A DNA stretch of 64,000 bases from Burkholderia mayonis (GCF_001523745.2 NZ_CP013386.1:1674001-1738000), one strand, 5' to 3'; shown: positions 36,619 to 45,915, counted from the stretch's first letter. A program made the numbers and translations. Notes: generated from the sequence alone by a model not told the origin.

Positions 36619-37197
36619 CTACCGATCCGAATCGCTGTCGCAATGCGCGGACCACTCGCGCGCGAGCATCGCGAAGATCACGTCGTCGACCCACTCGCCG
36701 CGCAGATAGTAGCTTTCGACGTGATGCGCCTCTTGTCGGAAGCCAAGCGCCTGAAATAGCGCCATGCTTGCGATGTTGCGAGGATCGACGGACGCGACGA
36801 GTCTGCGATGCCCCCATTGTCGAAAAGCGAGATCGATGCAAGCCGTCATGACTTCGCGTGCGTACCCTTTGCGCTGGTGCGCGGGACTCAGCGAGATGCC
36901 GAATTCGACCGGCTCCGTGTCGGTTGCGGGAAAACGTATGCCGAGGTCGCCGATCAATTCGCGCGTCGGCTTGCTGCGAATCGCGAGTTGGCACCACGCG
37001 CCGGCCTCGCCGAATGCGATGTCCGACTGACGTGCGATGAAATCGCGGGAATCCGCGACGCTGGCAGGACGCCAGCCCTGATATCTCCAGACTTCGGGAT
37101 TGCCGTGATAGTCGAACAGACCTTCGGCATCGCGTTGATCGAGCGTGTCGAGGAGCAATCGCGCCGTTTCGATCGCGGCGCTCGTTTTTCGTGTCAT
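36619..37197 (-). CDS. GNAT family N-acetyltransferase (RimJ/RimL type)
   Basis: The 192-residue acetyltransferase is of the ribosomal-protein/aminoglycoside-like GNAT subgroup. It starts with ETARLLLDTLDQRDAEGLF and has the acetyl-CoA loop SPAHQRKGYAREVMTACI near 105-120, followed by ASVDPRNIASMALFQALGFR. The ATG at 37197 has an AAGGA site about 8 bases upstream; the longer frame lacks one. The substrate cannot be told from sequence. Confidence 0.88.
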   Translation of the reverse strand: MTRKTSAAIETARLLLDTLDQRDAEGLFDYHGNPEVWRYQGWRPASVADSRDFIARQSDIAFGEAGAWCQLAIRSKPTRELIGDLGIRFPATDTEPVEFGISLSPAHQRKGYAREVMTACIDLAFRQWGHRRLVASVDPRNIASMALFQALGFRQEAHHVESYYLRGEWVDDVIFAMLAREWSAHCDSDSDR

Positions 37198-37778
37198 TCG
37201 ATATTCCTTCTGGATGGACTTTGTGGGACGCCGTCGACAGGTGCGGCGGTACTGCAGGGCAGTGTCTTCAGCGGTCGAATATGTCGCTTGATGTTCGAGC
37301 GGCAGTTGCCGCGCGTGTACGCGATCATGGTGACCGGCCGTCGAATCCATCGGGTTGCCGAGCGAAATGGGGTTCGATTGCGCGGACATCCTTCGCATGC
37401 CCTGTCATGATCTGCGGTCGAACCAACGCGTTCTGCGTGATGCGCGTCGATCATCGCGGACGTTGCGGATCTCGATCGGCGGAGGCCGGTGCAGTGGGCG
37501 TGCGCGGTCGGGATCGTCCGCACTTCGGAAGCGAGAAGGCGGTCTGTTGTCCAAGACGCCCGCTGTCGAGGCCGGAACGACGGCGGTCAAACTCGGATTG
37601 ACGCGAGCCAAGAAGCAGCGTGACGAACCGGCCGTATGCCGGGTTCCGCGAGCGCGATCCCGATGCGGCAGGCATTCCGCGACGCAATGCGCATCGATTG
37701 CGCCGCGCTTGTTCGCACGCGCTCGGCCCAGCGCAGCAGTTCCATCGCCGTGCTTCATCGAGCGTGCGTTGCCCGTCG
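37198..37778. other. Intergenic region, no gene recognised
   Basis: 581 bases lie between the acetyltransferase start and the HxlR regulator stop (both minus strand). Overlapping Arg-rich frames exist on both strands without ribosome-binding sites or domains. No hairpin-plus-T terminator was found. Confidence 0.4.
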
Positions 37779-38255
37779 TCATCCGATCTCGTCCACTTGC
37801 CGCTCGATCCAGCCGGGCCCCGGCAGCGGCTCGACGTCCAGCGGATCGATCGATTCCCCGCATTCGGAGCACACCATCACCGGATGCATCACGTGCCCGC
37901 ACGTCCGGTGTCGCAGCACGACGGGCGGGCCGTTGCCGTCGTCCTTCCACCGATCGCCCCACGCGGTGAGCGCGAGCAGCACCGGATAGAGATCGCGGCC
38001 TTTCTGCGACAGACGGTACTCGAAGCGCGGCGGCCGGTCCTGATACGCGCATTTCGTGAAGATCCCTTCGTCGACGAGCCGCGCGAGCCGCTCCGCGAGC
38101 ACGTGGCGCGTGAGCCCCAGTTGCGTCTGGAACGCTTCGAAGCGGCGATGGCCGAGAAATGCGTTGCGCAGGATCAGCATCGTCCAGCGATCGCCGAGCA
38201 CGGCGAGCGTGCGTGCGACCGAACACGGCATCGAGCCGATGTCGTCCCATTTCAT
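37779..38255 (-). CDS. HxlR family transcriptional regulator
   Basis: The 158-residue winged-helix regulator has the HxlR hallmark N-terminal cysteine (SMPCSVARTLAVLGDRWTML, Cys11), followed by ILRNAFLGHRRFEAFQTQLGL and ERLARLVDEGIF. A C-terminal extension has two CxxC-like pairs (RTCGHVMHPVMVCSECGE) that could hold a metal. HxlR proteins respond to thiol or electrophile stress or small ligands. It is divergent from a thioesterase gene, and both promoters carry the same GTTC-N7-GAAC dyad. Confidence 0.92.
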   Translation of the reverse strand: MKWDDIGSMPCSVARTLAVLGDRWTMLILRNAFLGHRRFEAFQTQLGLTRHVLAERLARLVDEGIFTKCAYQDRPPRFEYRLSQKGRDLYPVLLALTAWGDRWKDDGNGPPVVLRHRTCGHVMHPVMVCSECGESIDPLDVEPLPGPGWIERQVDEIG

Positions 38256-38281
38256 GATCGTTTTCCGTGAAAACAGGGGAA

Positions 38282-38304
38282 GTGCGTTCGATTATAGAAC
38301 GCAC
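38282..38304. promoter_or_regulatory. Operator overlapping the hxlR-type -10 box
   Basis: A perfect 8-bp inverted repeat, GTGCGTTC-N7-GAACGCAC, has a spacer that reads TATAAT on the minus strand (38296-38291), a consensus -10 box for the regulator gene 36 bases downstream. Binding here would block its own promoter. The GTTC-N7-GAAC core is shared with the site at 38375-38389. Confidence 0.7.
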
Positions 38305-38331
38305 GCTCGAAACGGCCACGTCGCTCACGTG

Positions 38332-38360
38332 TTGACAGCCGGTGAACGCGTGCCAATAAT
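38332..38360 (+). promoter_or_regulatory. Sigma-70 promoter of the thioesterase gene
   Basis: TTGACA (38332-38337), a 17-base spacer, then AATAAT (38355-38360). This is a consensus -35 box and a five-of-six -10 box. The start of transcription would fall near 38367. Confidence 0.75.
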
Positions 38361-38374
38361 GGGCGTCATCGTAA

Positions 38375-38389
38375 GTTCTTTTTTAGAAC
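38375..38389. promoter_or_regulatory. Operator downstream of the thioesterase promoter
   Basis: AGTTCT-N5-AGAACT (38374-38390) contains the core GTTC-N7-GAAC with the same spacing as the site at the regulator's own promoter. It would lie at about +8 to +22 of the thioesterase transcript, a classic repression position. Confidence 0.65.
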
Positions 38390-38437
38390 TAATAGGCGCG
38401 ACGCGCCGCGTTCCTTACCACTGCGAGGAGTATGTCG

Positions 38438-38875
38438 ATGAATCCGTGGTCCATGTCCGGTCTCGAACTGCTGCGCGCTGCAGCGGCGGGTGAAGTGCCC
38501 GCAGCGTCGATTGCCGAAACGATCCCGATGCGGTCCGAGAGCGTCGAGCTCGGTTACGTGAAGATGACCGCGCGCGCCGACGGACGCCATTTGAATCCGC
38601 TCGGCGGCGTGCACGGCGGCTTCGCCGCGACGGTGCTCGATTCCGTCACGGGCTGCGCGGTGCATACGATGCTCGATCCGGGCGTCGGCTACGGCACCGT
38701 CGATCTGCACGTGAAGATGTTGCGCCCGGTGCCGCGTGATGTTGATCTCGTCGCAGAGGGGCGCGTGATCCATCTGTCGAAAAGCCTCGGCGTCGCCGAA
38801 GGAACCCTGAAGACGCCGGACGATAAAGTGGTCGCGCACGCGTCGGCGACGTGCTTCATCCAGCGGCCGGCGTGA
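38438..38875 (+). CDS. PaaI-type acyl-CoA thioesterase (hotdog fold)
   Basis: The 145-residue hotdog-fold enzyme is predicted to hydrolyse aryl- or acyl-CoA esters. The catalytic segment LNPLGGVHGGFAATVLDSVTG (about 47-67) carries the HGG motif of PaaI thioesterases, and the second strand LHVKMLRPVPRDVDLVAEGRV is typical. The ATG at 38438 was preferred over 38432, because the GAGGAG ribosome-binding site ends 7 bases before the former and only 1 base before the latter. It is divergent from the HxlR regulator and probably repressed by it. Confidence 0.9.
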   Translation: MNPWSMSGLELLRAAAAGEVPAASIAETIPMRSESVELGYVKMTARADGRHLNPLGGVHGGFAATVLDSVTGCAVHTMLDPGVGYGTVDLHVKMLRPVPRDVDLVAEGRVIHLSKSLGVAEGTLKTPDDKVVAHASATCFIQRPA

Positions 38876-39076
38876 GCGGCGTATCGGTGACCGGCGCTCG
38901 GCGTCAGACATCGGGCGAGCAGCGAGCCACCGCGAATGTGTGCCGAATGCGAGTGCATCGCCGGCGCGCCGACGCCGCGAGCGACGCTACAGCGACGCTT
39001 GACACGCGCGTTCTGAAGCAATCGTTTCGATGTGTTAGCTTCGGGTCTTTGCATCCGAAGCGACAGGAACCCCAGC

Positions 39077-40129
39077 ATGGAATACCGCACACTCGGCAAT
39101 TCAGGCGTCGAAGTCAGCTTGATCGGTCTCGGCACGATGACCTGGGGCGAGCAGAACACCGAAAGCGACGCGCACGCGCAGCTCGATTACGCGATCGATC
39201 GGGGCGTTACGCTGATCGACACCGCCGAGATGTATCCGGTGCCGCCGAAGGCTGAGACGCAGGGTCGCACCGAAGCGTATCTCGGCACCTGGCTCGCGAA
39301 GCGCCCGACGCTGCGCGACAAGCTGACGATCGCGACGAAGATCGCCGGCCCCGCGCGCCAGCCGCACAATCCCACGCACATCCGCGGTGCGGGCAACCAG
39401 TTCGATCGCAAGAACCTGACCGCGGCGCTCGACGGCAGCCTGAAGCGCCTGCGCACCGACTACGTCGACCTGTATCAGTTGCACTGGCCGGACCGCAGCA
39501 CGACGACGTTCGGCCGCCCTGCGTATCCGTGGATCGACGATCCGTACACGGTGCCGATCGAAGAGACGCTCGCCGTTCTCGGCGACTTCGTGAAGGCGGG
39601 CAAGGTGCGGCATGTCGGCGTGTCGAACGAGACGCCCTGGGGCATCGCGCAATTCCTGCGGGCGGCCGAGAAGCTCGGCCTGCCGCGCATCGTCAGCATC
39701 CAGAACCCGTATAGCCTGCTGAATCGCACGTTCGAGAACGGCTTGTCGGAGTTCAGCCATCGCGAGCGCATCGGGCTGCTCGCGTACTCGCCGCTCGCGT
39801 TCGGCTGGCTGTCCGGCAAGTACGAAGAGCTCGCGCGTCCCGCCGGCGCGCGCATCACGCTGTTCGAGCGCTTCCAGCGCTACAGCAGGCCCCACGCGGT
39901 GCAGGCGACGTCGCGCTACGTCGCGCTCGCGAAGCGGCATGGCCTGTCGCCCGCGCAGCTTGCGCTCGCATTCGTCAACAGCCGCCCGTTCGTGACGAGC
40001 AACCTGATCGGCGCGACGTCGCTCGAGCAACTGCGCGAGAACATCGCGAGCGTCGACGTGAAGCTGCCGCCGGAGATCCTCGCCGAAATCGACGCGCTTC
40101 ACGAGCGGCAGCCGAATCCCGCGCCGTAA
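39077..40129 (+). CDS. Aldo/keto reductase (Tas-like)
   Basis: NADP(H)-dependent (beta/alpha)8-barrel reductase of 350 residues. The start is MEYRTLGNSGVEVSLIGLGT. Catalytic residues are visible as DTAEMY (Asp/Tyr), IATKI (Lys) and LYQLHWPD (His). The long insertion with PVPPKAETQGRTEAYLGTW and RAGNQFDRK-like segments is the Tas subgroup pattern. The ATG at 39077 has AGGAACC 8 bases upstream. The physiological substrate is unknown. Confidence 0.92.
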   Translation: MEYRTLGNSGVEVSLIGLGTMTWGEQNTESDAHAQLDYAIDRGVTLIDTAEMYPVPPKAETQGRTEAYLGTWLAKRPTLRDKLTIATKIAGPARQPHNPTHIRGAGNQFDRKNLTAALDGSLKRLRTDYVDLYQLHWPDRSTTTFGRPAYPWIDDPYTVPIEETLAVLGDFVKAGKVRHVGVSNETPWGIAQFLRAAEKLGLPRIVSIQNPYSLLNRTFENGLSEFSHRERIGLLAYSPLAFGWLSGKYEELARPAGARITLFERFQRYSRPHAVQATSRYVALAKRHGLSPAQLALAFVNSRPFVTSNLIGATSLEQLRENIASVDVKLPPEILAEIDALHERQPNPAP

Positions 40130-40427
40130 CGGCTGCCGCGAAGCGGTCCGGCCGACGCGTCGCGCGTCGCCGGGCCTTGTCCCGCTGGGCGTGCGGCGTC
40201 CGCTGCCGCATATGCCCTGATCGGAGAATCGCGCGCCGCGTGCGATAATCCCGCCTTTCCGTTATCGGTCCGGTTCGTCCGAACCGGGCGTTTGATTCCG
40301 CATCCGAAATCGAGGCGTTGACGCGCTGCCATCCGCCGCGGCGTGCCGCGATGCGGCATACGTCCGTTTCCGACGTTTCGCATCGATGCGCAACAACGCT
40401 CAATCACACGCATTTACGGCGACCAGC

Positions 40428-41489
40428 ATGAACAGTTCCCGTTCCTACACCCCCCATCCGGCGCTTGGCCTCGCGACGTTCGTCCTGTTGGCCGTCGTGG
40501 GCCTCTTCTATGTGAAATGGTTTCCGTACTATCACAAGGCGTTCGTCGCGGCCGAGCATCATTCGATCGGCCAGTCGATCCTGATGGGCGCGGCGGCGCG
40601 CGCGCCCGAGCCGTCGCTGCAGGCGGCGCTCGACTATGCGTGGGCGTATGGCAAGGCGATCTGGCAGGCGATGGTGCTCGGCCTTCTGCTCGGCTCGGCG
40701 GTGCAGGCGCTCCTGCCCGCGCATTGGGTCGCGCGCGCGCTTGGCGGCACGGGCTTCGGCAGCGTCGCGGCAGGGGGGCTGCTCGCGCTGCCCGGCATGA
40801 TGTGCACGTGCTGCGCGGCGCCCGTCGTCGCGGGTCTGCGCGAGCGCGACGCGTCGCCGGGCGGCGCGGTCGCGTTCTGGCTCGGCAACACGGTGCTCAA
40901 TCCCGCCGCACTCGTGTTCATGGGCTTCGTGCTCGGCTGGCACTGGAGCGCGCTGCGGCTCGTGCTCGGCGTCGCGATGGTGTTCGGCGTCGGCTATCTG
41001 CTCAACCGTCTCGCGGGGGAGCAGACGCGCGTCGTCGACGATGCGCTGCGCGCGAAGCTCGTCGCCGAGCAGGCGGCGGCCGGCAACGCGTTCGCGCGCT
41101 GGATGAAGATCTTCGCGCGCATGACAGTGCGCCTCGTGCCCGAATATCTGGTGCTCGTCCTGCTGCTCGGCGCCGCGCGCGCGTGGCTGTTCCCGCATAT
41201 CGGACCGGACATCGGCAACGGGATCGGCTGGATCGTCGCGTTCGCGATTGCGGGCATGCTGTTCGTGATTCCGACCGCGGGCGAGGTGCCGATCATCCAG
41301 GCGATGCTGTCTCTCGGCATGGGCGTCGGGCCGGCGGGCGCGCTGCTGATGACGCTGCCGCCCGTCAGCGTGCCGTCGCTCGCGATGCTCGCGCGCTCGT
41401 TCAAGCCGGCGACGCTTGCGCTCGTCGCTGCGCTCGTTGTCGCGTTCGGGGTGGTCGGCGGGTTGGCTGCGGTCGCGCTCGGGTTCTGA
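40428..41489 (+). CDS. Permease with CTCC motif (DUF318/YraQ-ArsP superfamily)
   Basis: The 353-residue membrane protein has about eight spans in two halves. The first half contains GMMCTCCAAPVVAGLRERDASPGGAVAFWLGNTVLNPAALV, where the CTCC cluster sits at the position of the thiol motif of ArsP and related metal(loid) permeases. The second half holds FVIPTAGEVPIIQAMLSLGMGVGPAGALLMTLPPVSVPS. Metal or metalloid export is a guess from family resemblance. The ATG at 40428 was chosen, though 40386 in the same frame is possible. No metalloregulator gene is adjacent. Confidence 0.85.
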   Translation: MNSSRSYTPHPALGLATFVLLAVVGLFYVKWFPYYHKAFVAAEHHSIGQSILMGAAARAPEPSLQAALDYAWAYGKAIWQAMVLGLLLGSAVQALLPAHWVARALGGTGFGSVAAGGLLALPGMMCTCCAAPVVAGLRERDASPGGAVAFWLGNTVLNPAALVFMGFVLGWHWSALRLVLGVAMVFGVGYLLNRLAGEQTRVVDDALRAKLVAEQAAAGNAFARWMKIFARMTVRLVPEYLVLVLLLGAARAWLFPHIGPDIGNGIGWIVAFAIAGMLFVIPTAGEVPIIQAMLSLGMGVGPAGALLMTLPPVSVPSLAMLARSFKPATLALVAALVVAFGVVGGLAAVALGF

Positions 41490-41805
41490 GGGCGGCGAAT
41501 CCGGAGGCGATGATCGGTCGGGAAAATTCGATTAGCGCGCTCGGTCGACACGCTTCGGCCACGGTGCACCTGTGGCGTGGCCGGGCTGGATCTCGCGATC
41601 GGCGGCCGGAGATCGGCAGTCGCGGCGATTGGCGATCTCCATTTGGACACGATCGGCGGCGACTGACGGCAACCGCACGGCGATTCCAGCACGACGGATT
41701 CGACCGCATTGCCGACGCGCCGGCCGTCCGCGCGCACGTAATCAGGCCGGTCTCGGAAGCGAGGCCGGCCGTCATTTTCAGAAGCAGAAGCGATCAGGAA
41801 AACGC
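41490..41805. other. Intergenic region with a terminator-like hairpin
   Basis: 316 bases lack a supported gene. At 41745-41770, GGCCGGTCTCG pairs with CGAGGCCGGCC around GAAG and is followed by GTCATTTT. It may attenuate or end the permease transcript before the next gene at 41806. Confidence 0.45.
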
Positions 41806-42228
41806 ATGACGAAACACAAGGTACATCCCCGCCTCGAACAGGCGCTGACGCGCGGCGATCTCGCGATTCGCCAGGCCAACTCCACACGAGCGACCGCCGT
41901 GCTGAACGCGCTCGGCAAGATGATCGTCGAGGCGTCGGCGACGATCGGCGTCGACGCGAGCATCGACATTCCGCAGGGCGAGCGCGTCTACGATCCGGTC
42001 AACGGACTCTGGCCGCAGAAGATGCTCGTGTCGTTCGACGGCCCCGTCGAGGATGCCGATCCGGAGGAATTGCGCACCGTGTATCTGCTCGCCGACGATC
42101 CGGGCACGGTGTTTCGCGTCGAATGGCACCGCGCGGACGGCAAGCTCGGCCGGCAGGAGGGCGGGCCGCTCGCGACCGTCGCGTTCCTGACCGACGTCGA
42201 GATGCCTTGGAGCGACGACGACGAGTGA
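41806..42228 (+). CDS. Conserved-looking acidic protein of unknown function
   Basis: A 140-residue soluble protein that I do not recognise. It begins TKHKVHPRLEQALTRGDLAIRQAN, has a helical middle (NALGKMIVEASATIGVDASID) and a strand-rich second half (KMLVSFDGPVEDADPEELRTVYLLADD; VEWHRADGKLG) ending in the acidic MPWSDDDE. Codon usage is like the host genes, and an AGGAAAA ribosome-binding site precedes the ATG. No signal peptide or membrane segment. The neighbours are a permease and a divergently arranged ABC exporter, which give no clue. Confidence 0.75.
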   Translation: MTKHKVHPRLEQALTRGDLAIRQANSTRATAVLNALGKMIVEASATIGVDASIDIPQGERVYDPVNGLWPQKMLVSFDGPVEDADPEELRTVYLLADDPGTVFRVEWHRADGKLGRQEGGPLATVAFLTDVEMPWSDDDE

Positions 42229-42344
42229 TCGTCGAGCTCGCGGCCGCGCGGCGCGTGGCCCGCGGCGCGGCCGAAAGGCCGCATGCTCGGCATTCGGCTC
42301 GCGCGCGCCCGGGCGTCGCGAGCCGGCCGGGCAGGCCGGTTTCA

Positions 42345-43181
42345 TCAGCGCATCATCCGCCGCCTGAACAGGCGCGCGCAAACGAAGAATCCACCCACCG
42401 CGTATGCGGCGAGGATCGCGACGTGGATCGCGACGTCGGGCGCCGGACGGCCGAGCATCGCCGGGCGGATCAAATCGACCGCATTCGCGAGCGGCAGCGC
42501 GTGCGCGACGTGCCGCGCGAACTCGGGCAACTGCGTGAGCGGGAAGAACACGCCGGACAAGAGCAGCATCGGCGTCAGCGCGAGCGTCTGATAGAACATG
42601 AAGAAATCGTAGGACGGCGCGAGCGCGGTGACGATCATCGCGAGGCTCGCGAACGCGAGACCGGCGAGCGCGATTACCGGCAGGGCAATCAGCATCGACG
42701 GAAACTTCGCATAGCCGAGCATGCCGGCGACGAGCATGATCGCCGCGCCCGACAGCATCGCCTTGCTCGCGGCCCAGACGATCTCGCCGAGCACGATGTC
42801 GCCGAGCGACAGCGGCGTGTGCATGATCGCTTCCCAGGTGCGCTGCACGTGCATCCGCGAGAAGCCCGAGTACATCGATTCGAAGCTCGCCGACATCATC
42901 ACGCTCGAGCCGACCGTCCCGGCCGCAAGGAACGCGATGTACGACACGCCTTCGACGTGCCCGACCATCAACCCGAGACCGAGCCCGAGGCCGAACAGGT
43001 AGATCATCGGATCGGCGAGATTGCCGAACATCGATGCGATCGCGAGTTTTTGCCAGACGAGGTAGTTGCGCCGCCAGACGGCGATCCAGTTGGTCGCGTT
43101 CGCGGGCAGCGCGAGCGCGAACGCGGATTCGCGCTCGCGAAGCGCGACGGCCGGCTGCGACGTGTAGTGGCGAGTGTCCAT
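42345..43181 (-). CDS. ABC-2 type exporter permease (NodJ family)
   Basis: The 278-residue membrane subunit has six spans and the NodJ pattern: [20 protein letters not shown] at about 31-50, [18 protein letters not shown], the conserved loop [19 protein letters not shown], and the C-terminal [17 protein letters not shown]. It is downstream of and 4 bases from the ATPase gene. NodIJ-type systems export lipo-oligosaccharides in rhizobia, but homologues outside nod clusters have undefined substrates. Confidence 0.91.
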   Translation of the reverse strand: MDTRHYTSQPAVALRERESAFALALPANATNWIAVWRRNYLVWQKLAIASMFGNLADPMIYLFGLGLGLGLMVGHVEGVSYIAFLAAGTVGSSVMMSASFESMYSGFSRMHVQRTWEAIMHTPLSLGDIVLGEIVWAASKAMLSGAAIMLVAGMLGYAKFPSMLIALPVIALAGLAFASLAMIVTALAPSYDFFMFYQTLALTPMLLLSGVFFPLTQLPEFARHVAHALPLANAVDLIRPAMLGRPAPDVAIHVAILAAYAVGGFFVCARLFRRRMMR

Positions 43182-43185
43182 TGTT

Positions 43186-44100
43186 TCAGTCCTGCATCTC
43201 GCGGCCGGTCAGCCGCAGGAATACGTCTTCGAGATTCGCGGGGCGGTGCAGATAGCGCAGGCCCGTGCGGCCTTTCAGGCGCGCGTTGATCGGCTCCGGA
43301 TCGTCGACGTAGCAAAAGAGCGTTTCACCGCTGATCTCGGTGCGCGCCGCGAGCGGCGCGAGCTCGTCGCGCAACTGCACGGGATCGGGCCCGTAGATTT
43401 CGATCACGTCGCAGCCGATCTCCGTTTCGATCAACGCGCGCGGCGCGCCTTCCGCGATCTTGCGGCCTTCCTCGATCACGCACAGGCGGTGGCACAGGCG
43501 CTCCGCCTCTTCCATGAAGTGCGTGGTCAGCAGAATCGTCTTGCCGCGCGCGAGGAGCGAGCGCAGTCGTTCCCACATCAGATGCCGGGCCTGCGGATCG
43601 AGGCCCGTCGTCGGCTCGTCGAGCACGAGCACGTCGGGATCGTTGACGAGCGCGCGCGCCAGTGTGAGCCGCCGCTTCATCCCGCCCGACAGCTCGCTCA
43701 CCCGCGCGTCGGCCTTGTTCTCGAGCTTCGCGAACTCGAGCAGCGATGGCACGAGCGAGCGCGCCTCGCGTGCGGCGAGCCCGAAGTAGCGGGCGAATAC
43801 CACCAGGTTCTCGCGGACGGTGAAGTCGGGATCGAGGTTGTCGAACTGCGGCACCACGCCGACGCGACGCCGCGCATGCCGCGCGCGAGACGGCACGGGT
43901 TCGCCGCACAGGCTGATCGAGCCTGCGTCCGGATACGTGATGCCGAGCAGCATCTTGAGCGTCGTGGTCTTGCCGGCGCCATTCGGGCCGAGCAGGCCGA
44001 AGCATTCGCCGGGCTGCACGTGAAAGGACAAGCCGTTGACGACGAGCTTGCCGTCGTAGTGTTTCTCGACTGCCTGAAAATCGATCGGTGCGACGGACAT
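43186..44100 (-). CDS. ABC exporter ATP-binding protein (NodI family)
   Basis: The 304-residue ATPase partners the NodJ-like permease. Walker A is [10 protein letters not shown] near 38-47, the signature is [19 protein letters not shown], and Walker B is [14 protein letters not shown]. The C-terminal region ([17 protein letters not shown]...) is a regulatory extension. The ATG at 44100 replaces a longer frame with a nonconserved Cys/Arg-rich leader. No nod genes are present, so the exported compound is unknown. Confidence 0.92.
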   Translation of the reverse strand: MSVAPIDFQAVEKHYDGKLVVNGLSFHVQPGECFGLLGPNGAGKTTTLKMLLGITYPDAGSISLCGEPVPSRARHARRRVGVVPQFDNLDPDFTVRENLVVFARYFGLAAREARSLVPSLLEFAKLENKADARVSELSGGMKRRLTLARALVNDPDVLVLDEPTTGLDPQARHLMWERLRSLLARGKTILLTTHFMEEAERLCHRLCVIEEGRKIAEGAPRALIETEIGCDVIEIYGPDPVQLRDELAPLAARTEISGETLFCYVDDPEPINARLKGRTGLRYLHRPANLEDVFLRLTGREMQD

Positions 44101-44329
44101 GGGCAAGTGAATATCGATTGGAATCGTGCAACACGAACGGGCCATTCTAGTGCATCGATCGCATCGCTTCAGCGCGCTTGCCTCGTCACAGCGCACATTG
44201 CTCGGCTTCGTGCATCGCATCATCGCGCGTTCGCGGTGCGGGGCGAATCAGCGTTTTCCAGCGCTTGCATCTGGAATTGCGGCGCAGCATGATGGGTTCG
44301 TGCGCTGGTCGCGCATTAGGGAGGCCAAG

Positions 44330-44824
44330 ATGGCTAGCTATAAAAAAATTCTGCTGTGCTACGACGGTACGCTCGAGGGCCGCAAGGCATTGAGATGCGG
44401 CGCCGATCTGGCGCTCGAACTGAAAGCCGAAACACACTTGCTGTCGGTCGTCGACATGCGCTCGAGCATCGCGCAAAGCGCCGGCTTGCTGACCGACGTC
44501 GCGTGCAGCCGCTTCGAGGAAACCGCACGCGAGATCTTGCAAGAGGGTGTCGACTGGCTGACCGAGCATGGCGTGCAGGCGCAGGGGCATTTCGCGTTCG
44601 GCTACCCGATCGACGAGATCGCGAATCTCGCGACGAAGCTCAACGTCGATCTCGTCGTGGTCGGCCATCGCTGCCGCAGCGGTTTGTCGCGGTGGTGGAT
44701 GGGGTCGGGCAACACGCAACTGCTCGATCGCGTGTCGTGCAGCATTCTGGTCGCGTGCTCGTCGCCGGCGGAGCAGAAGGCTGAAAGCGCGAAGGACGCA
44801 ACGGCGGCGACGGCCGGACGCTGA
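44330..44824 (+). CDS. Universal stress protein (UspA family)
   Basis: Single Usp domain of 164 residues: YKKILLCYDGTLEGRKALRCGADLA at the N-terminus (nucleotide-binding beta1/loop) and VDLVVVGHRCRSGLSRWWMGSGNTQLLDRVSCSILVA at the C-terminal half, matching the ATP-binding variety of Usp although the G-x2-G-x9-G spacing is imperfect. A 20-residue Ala/Lys tail follows. The GGGAGG ribosome-binding site fixes the ATG at 44330. It is divergent from the NodIJ-like genes. Confidence 0.9.
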   Translation: MASYKKILLCYDGTLEGRKALRCGADLALELKAETHLLSVVDMRSSIAQSAGLLTDVACSRFEETAREILQEGVDWLTEHGVQAQGHFAFGYPIDEIANLATKLNVDLVVVGHRCRSGLSRWWMGSGNTQLLDRVSCSILVACSSPAEQKAESAKDATAATAGR

Positions 44825-45132
44825 CTACGCCACCGACACACATCGGCGCATGGCGCTACGGAGCGTATATCGACCGCGCGGGGGCGCGGCCGATATTTGT
44901 CGCTTCGCTTGATCGCCGATGTCCACCATCGGGTCATTTCGCCATCGGTTAATCGGGTGACGAATCGAACCGGTTCCAGCCGATTTGCCAAGCAGCAAGG
45001 CTGACTGGTTCCGGCGGTTCGTTTCGTATCGTTTGAAATGACCGCTGAATCGCCGCCGTTTCCGCACGCATGCGCCGGGCCCGGCATTCACGCATGCTTT
45101 ACGCGGCGTGCGGCCGACGGGCCGATTCAAAT
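44825..45132. other. Intergenic region, no gene recognised
   Basis: 308 bases lie between convergent genes (universal stress protein and DUF2939 protein). GC is lower around 44930-45060. No domain-bearing frame and no clear hairpin-T terminator was seen. Confidence 0.4.
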
Positions 45133-45876
45133 TCACTCGTCGTGCAAATTGACTGCCGACAATTTCCAACCGAAGAGTCCGCTGCGGCGAAAGATCGCGG
45201 CATAGCGCGCGCTGCCGTCGTCGCGGCGATACGTGACGACGAATTCGTCGAAGCGCCGGTAGGCAGCGCTCGTCTGCGGTGACGTGCCGGATGGCGAACT
45301 CGCGGCGGCGGACGGCGTACCGGATACGGGCAACGGCGCGGCTTGCGCCGCCGTTTTGCTTGCGGCAGGCGTCGCGTCGCTTGACGCGGCAACTGAATTG
45401 CCTGGGCTACCCGCCGACGCGCTCGCTGCAGACGCGACCGGCGCTGCCTGGCTCGCCGCTTGATCGGCGGGTCGATTCAACTCGGGTGGCCGTTGTCCGG
45501 ATTGCGTGCGCGGCGGCAAGCCGTTCATCAGCGCGGCGACGCCGTCGGGCGTCGCGTAAGCATCGACGAGCGGGCCGACAAGCGCCGAGCCGATCAGCGC
45601 GCCGATGATTGCGAGCGGATTGTCGCGCTTTTGCGCGTCGATGCGCCGCATCAATTCGTCGGTGAGCTGCTGCTTCAGGCTGATCCGCAAAGCGGGGAAA
45701 TCGACGTAGGTGCTGATCGCCTGCGCATCGCGCGCATCGATCGCCTGCTTCATCTGCCTGAGCGCGAGATAGGGCGACGCATACGCATAGACGATCGCCA
45801 CCGCGGCGACGACAAGCGCGACGACGATCGAAACCGGCTTCAGGAATCGCCTTTGCGGGCGCACGGCAGAATTCAA
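45133..45876 (-). CDS. DUF2939 domain protein, membrane-anchored
   Basis: The 247-residue protein has one N-terminal membrane helix (about 14-33, VSIVVALVVAAVAIVYAYAS) followed by the DUF2939 core PYLALRQMKQAIDARDAQAISTYVDFPALR and NPLAIIGALIGSALVGPLVDAYATPDGVAALM. After about residue 125 there is a 75-residue Ala/Pro/Ser-rich linker, then a C-terminal strand-rich piece (YRRFDEFVVTYRRDDGSARYAAIFRRSGLFGWKLSAVNL) typical of the family. It probably faces the periplasm. Function unknown. Confidence 0.85.
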   Translation of the reverse strand: MNSAVRPQRRFLKPVSIVVALVVAAVAIVYAYASPYLALRQMKQAIDARDAQAISTYVDFPALRISLKQQLTDELMRRIDAQKRDNPLAIIGALIGSALVGPLVDAYATPDGVAALMNGLPPRTQSGQRPPELNRPADQAASQAAPVASAASASAGSPGNSVAASSDATPAASKTAAQAAPLPVSGTPSAAASSPSGTSPQTSAAYRRFDEFVVTYRRDDGSARYAAIFRRSGLFGWKLSAVNLHDE

Positions 45877-45915
45877 ACGGCCTCCACGACGAGACGGACG
45901 AACGGGCTCCGAAGA

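Noticed and set aside
35929..36759. 276-codon ORF between dctA and the acetyltransferase
   Set aside because: It runs through the tandem repeat and into the antisense of the acetyltransferase gene, and no domain is visible.
36315..36851. ORFs on both strands through the octamer repeat (RRCDDATM and RRIVASSH words)
   Set aside because: The peptide repeats are just translations of an 8-bp tandem repeat with no stop in several frames. No start signal or domain.
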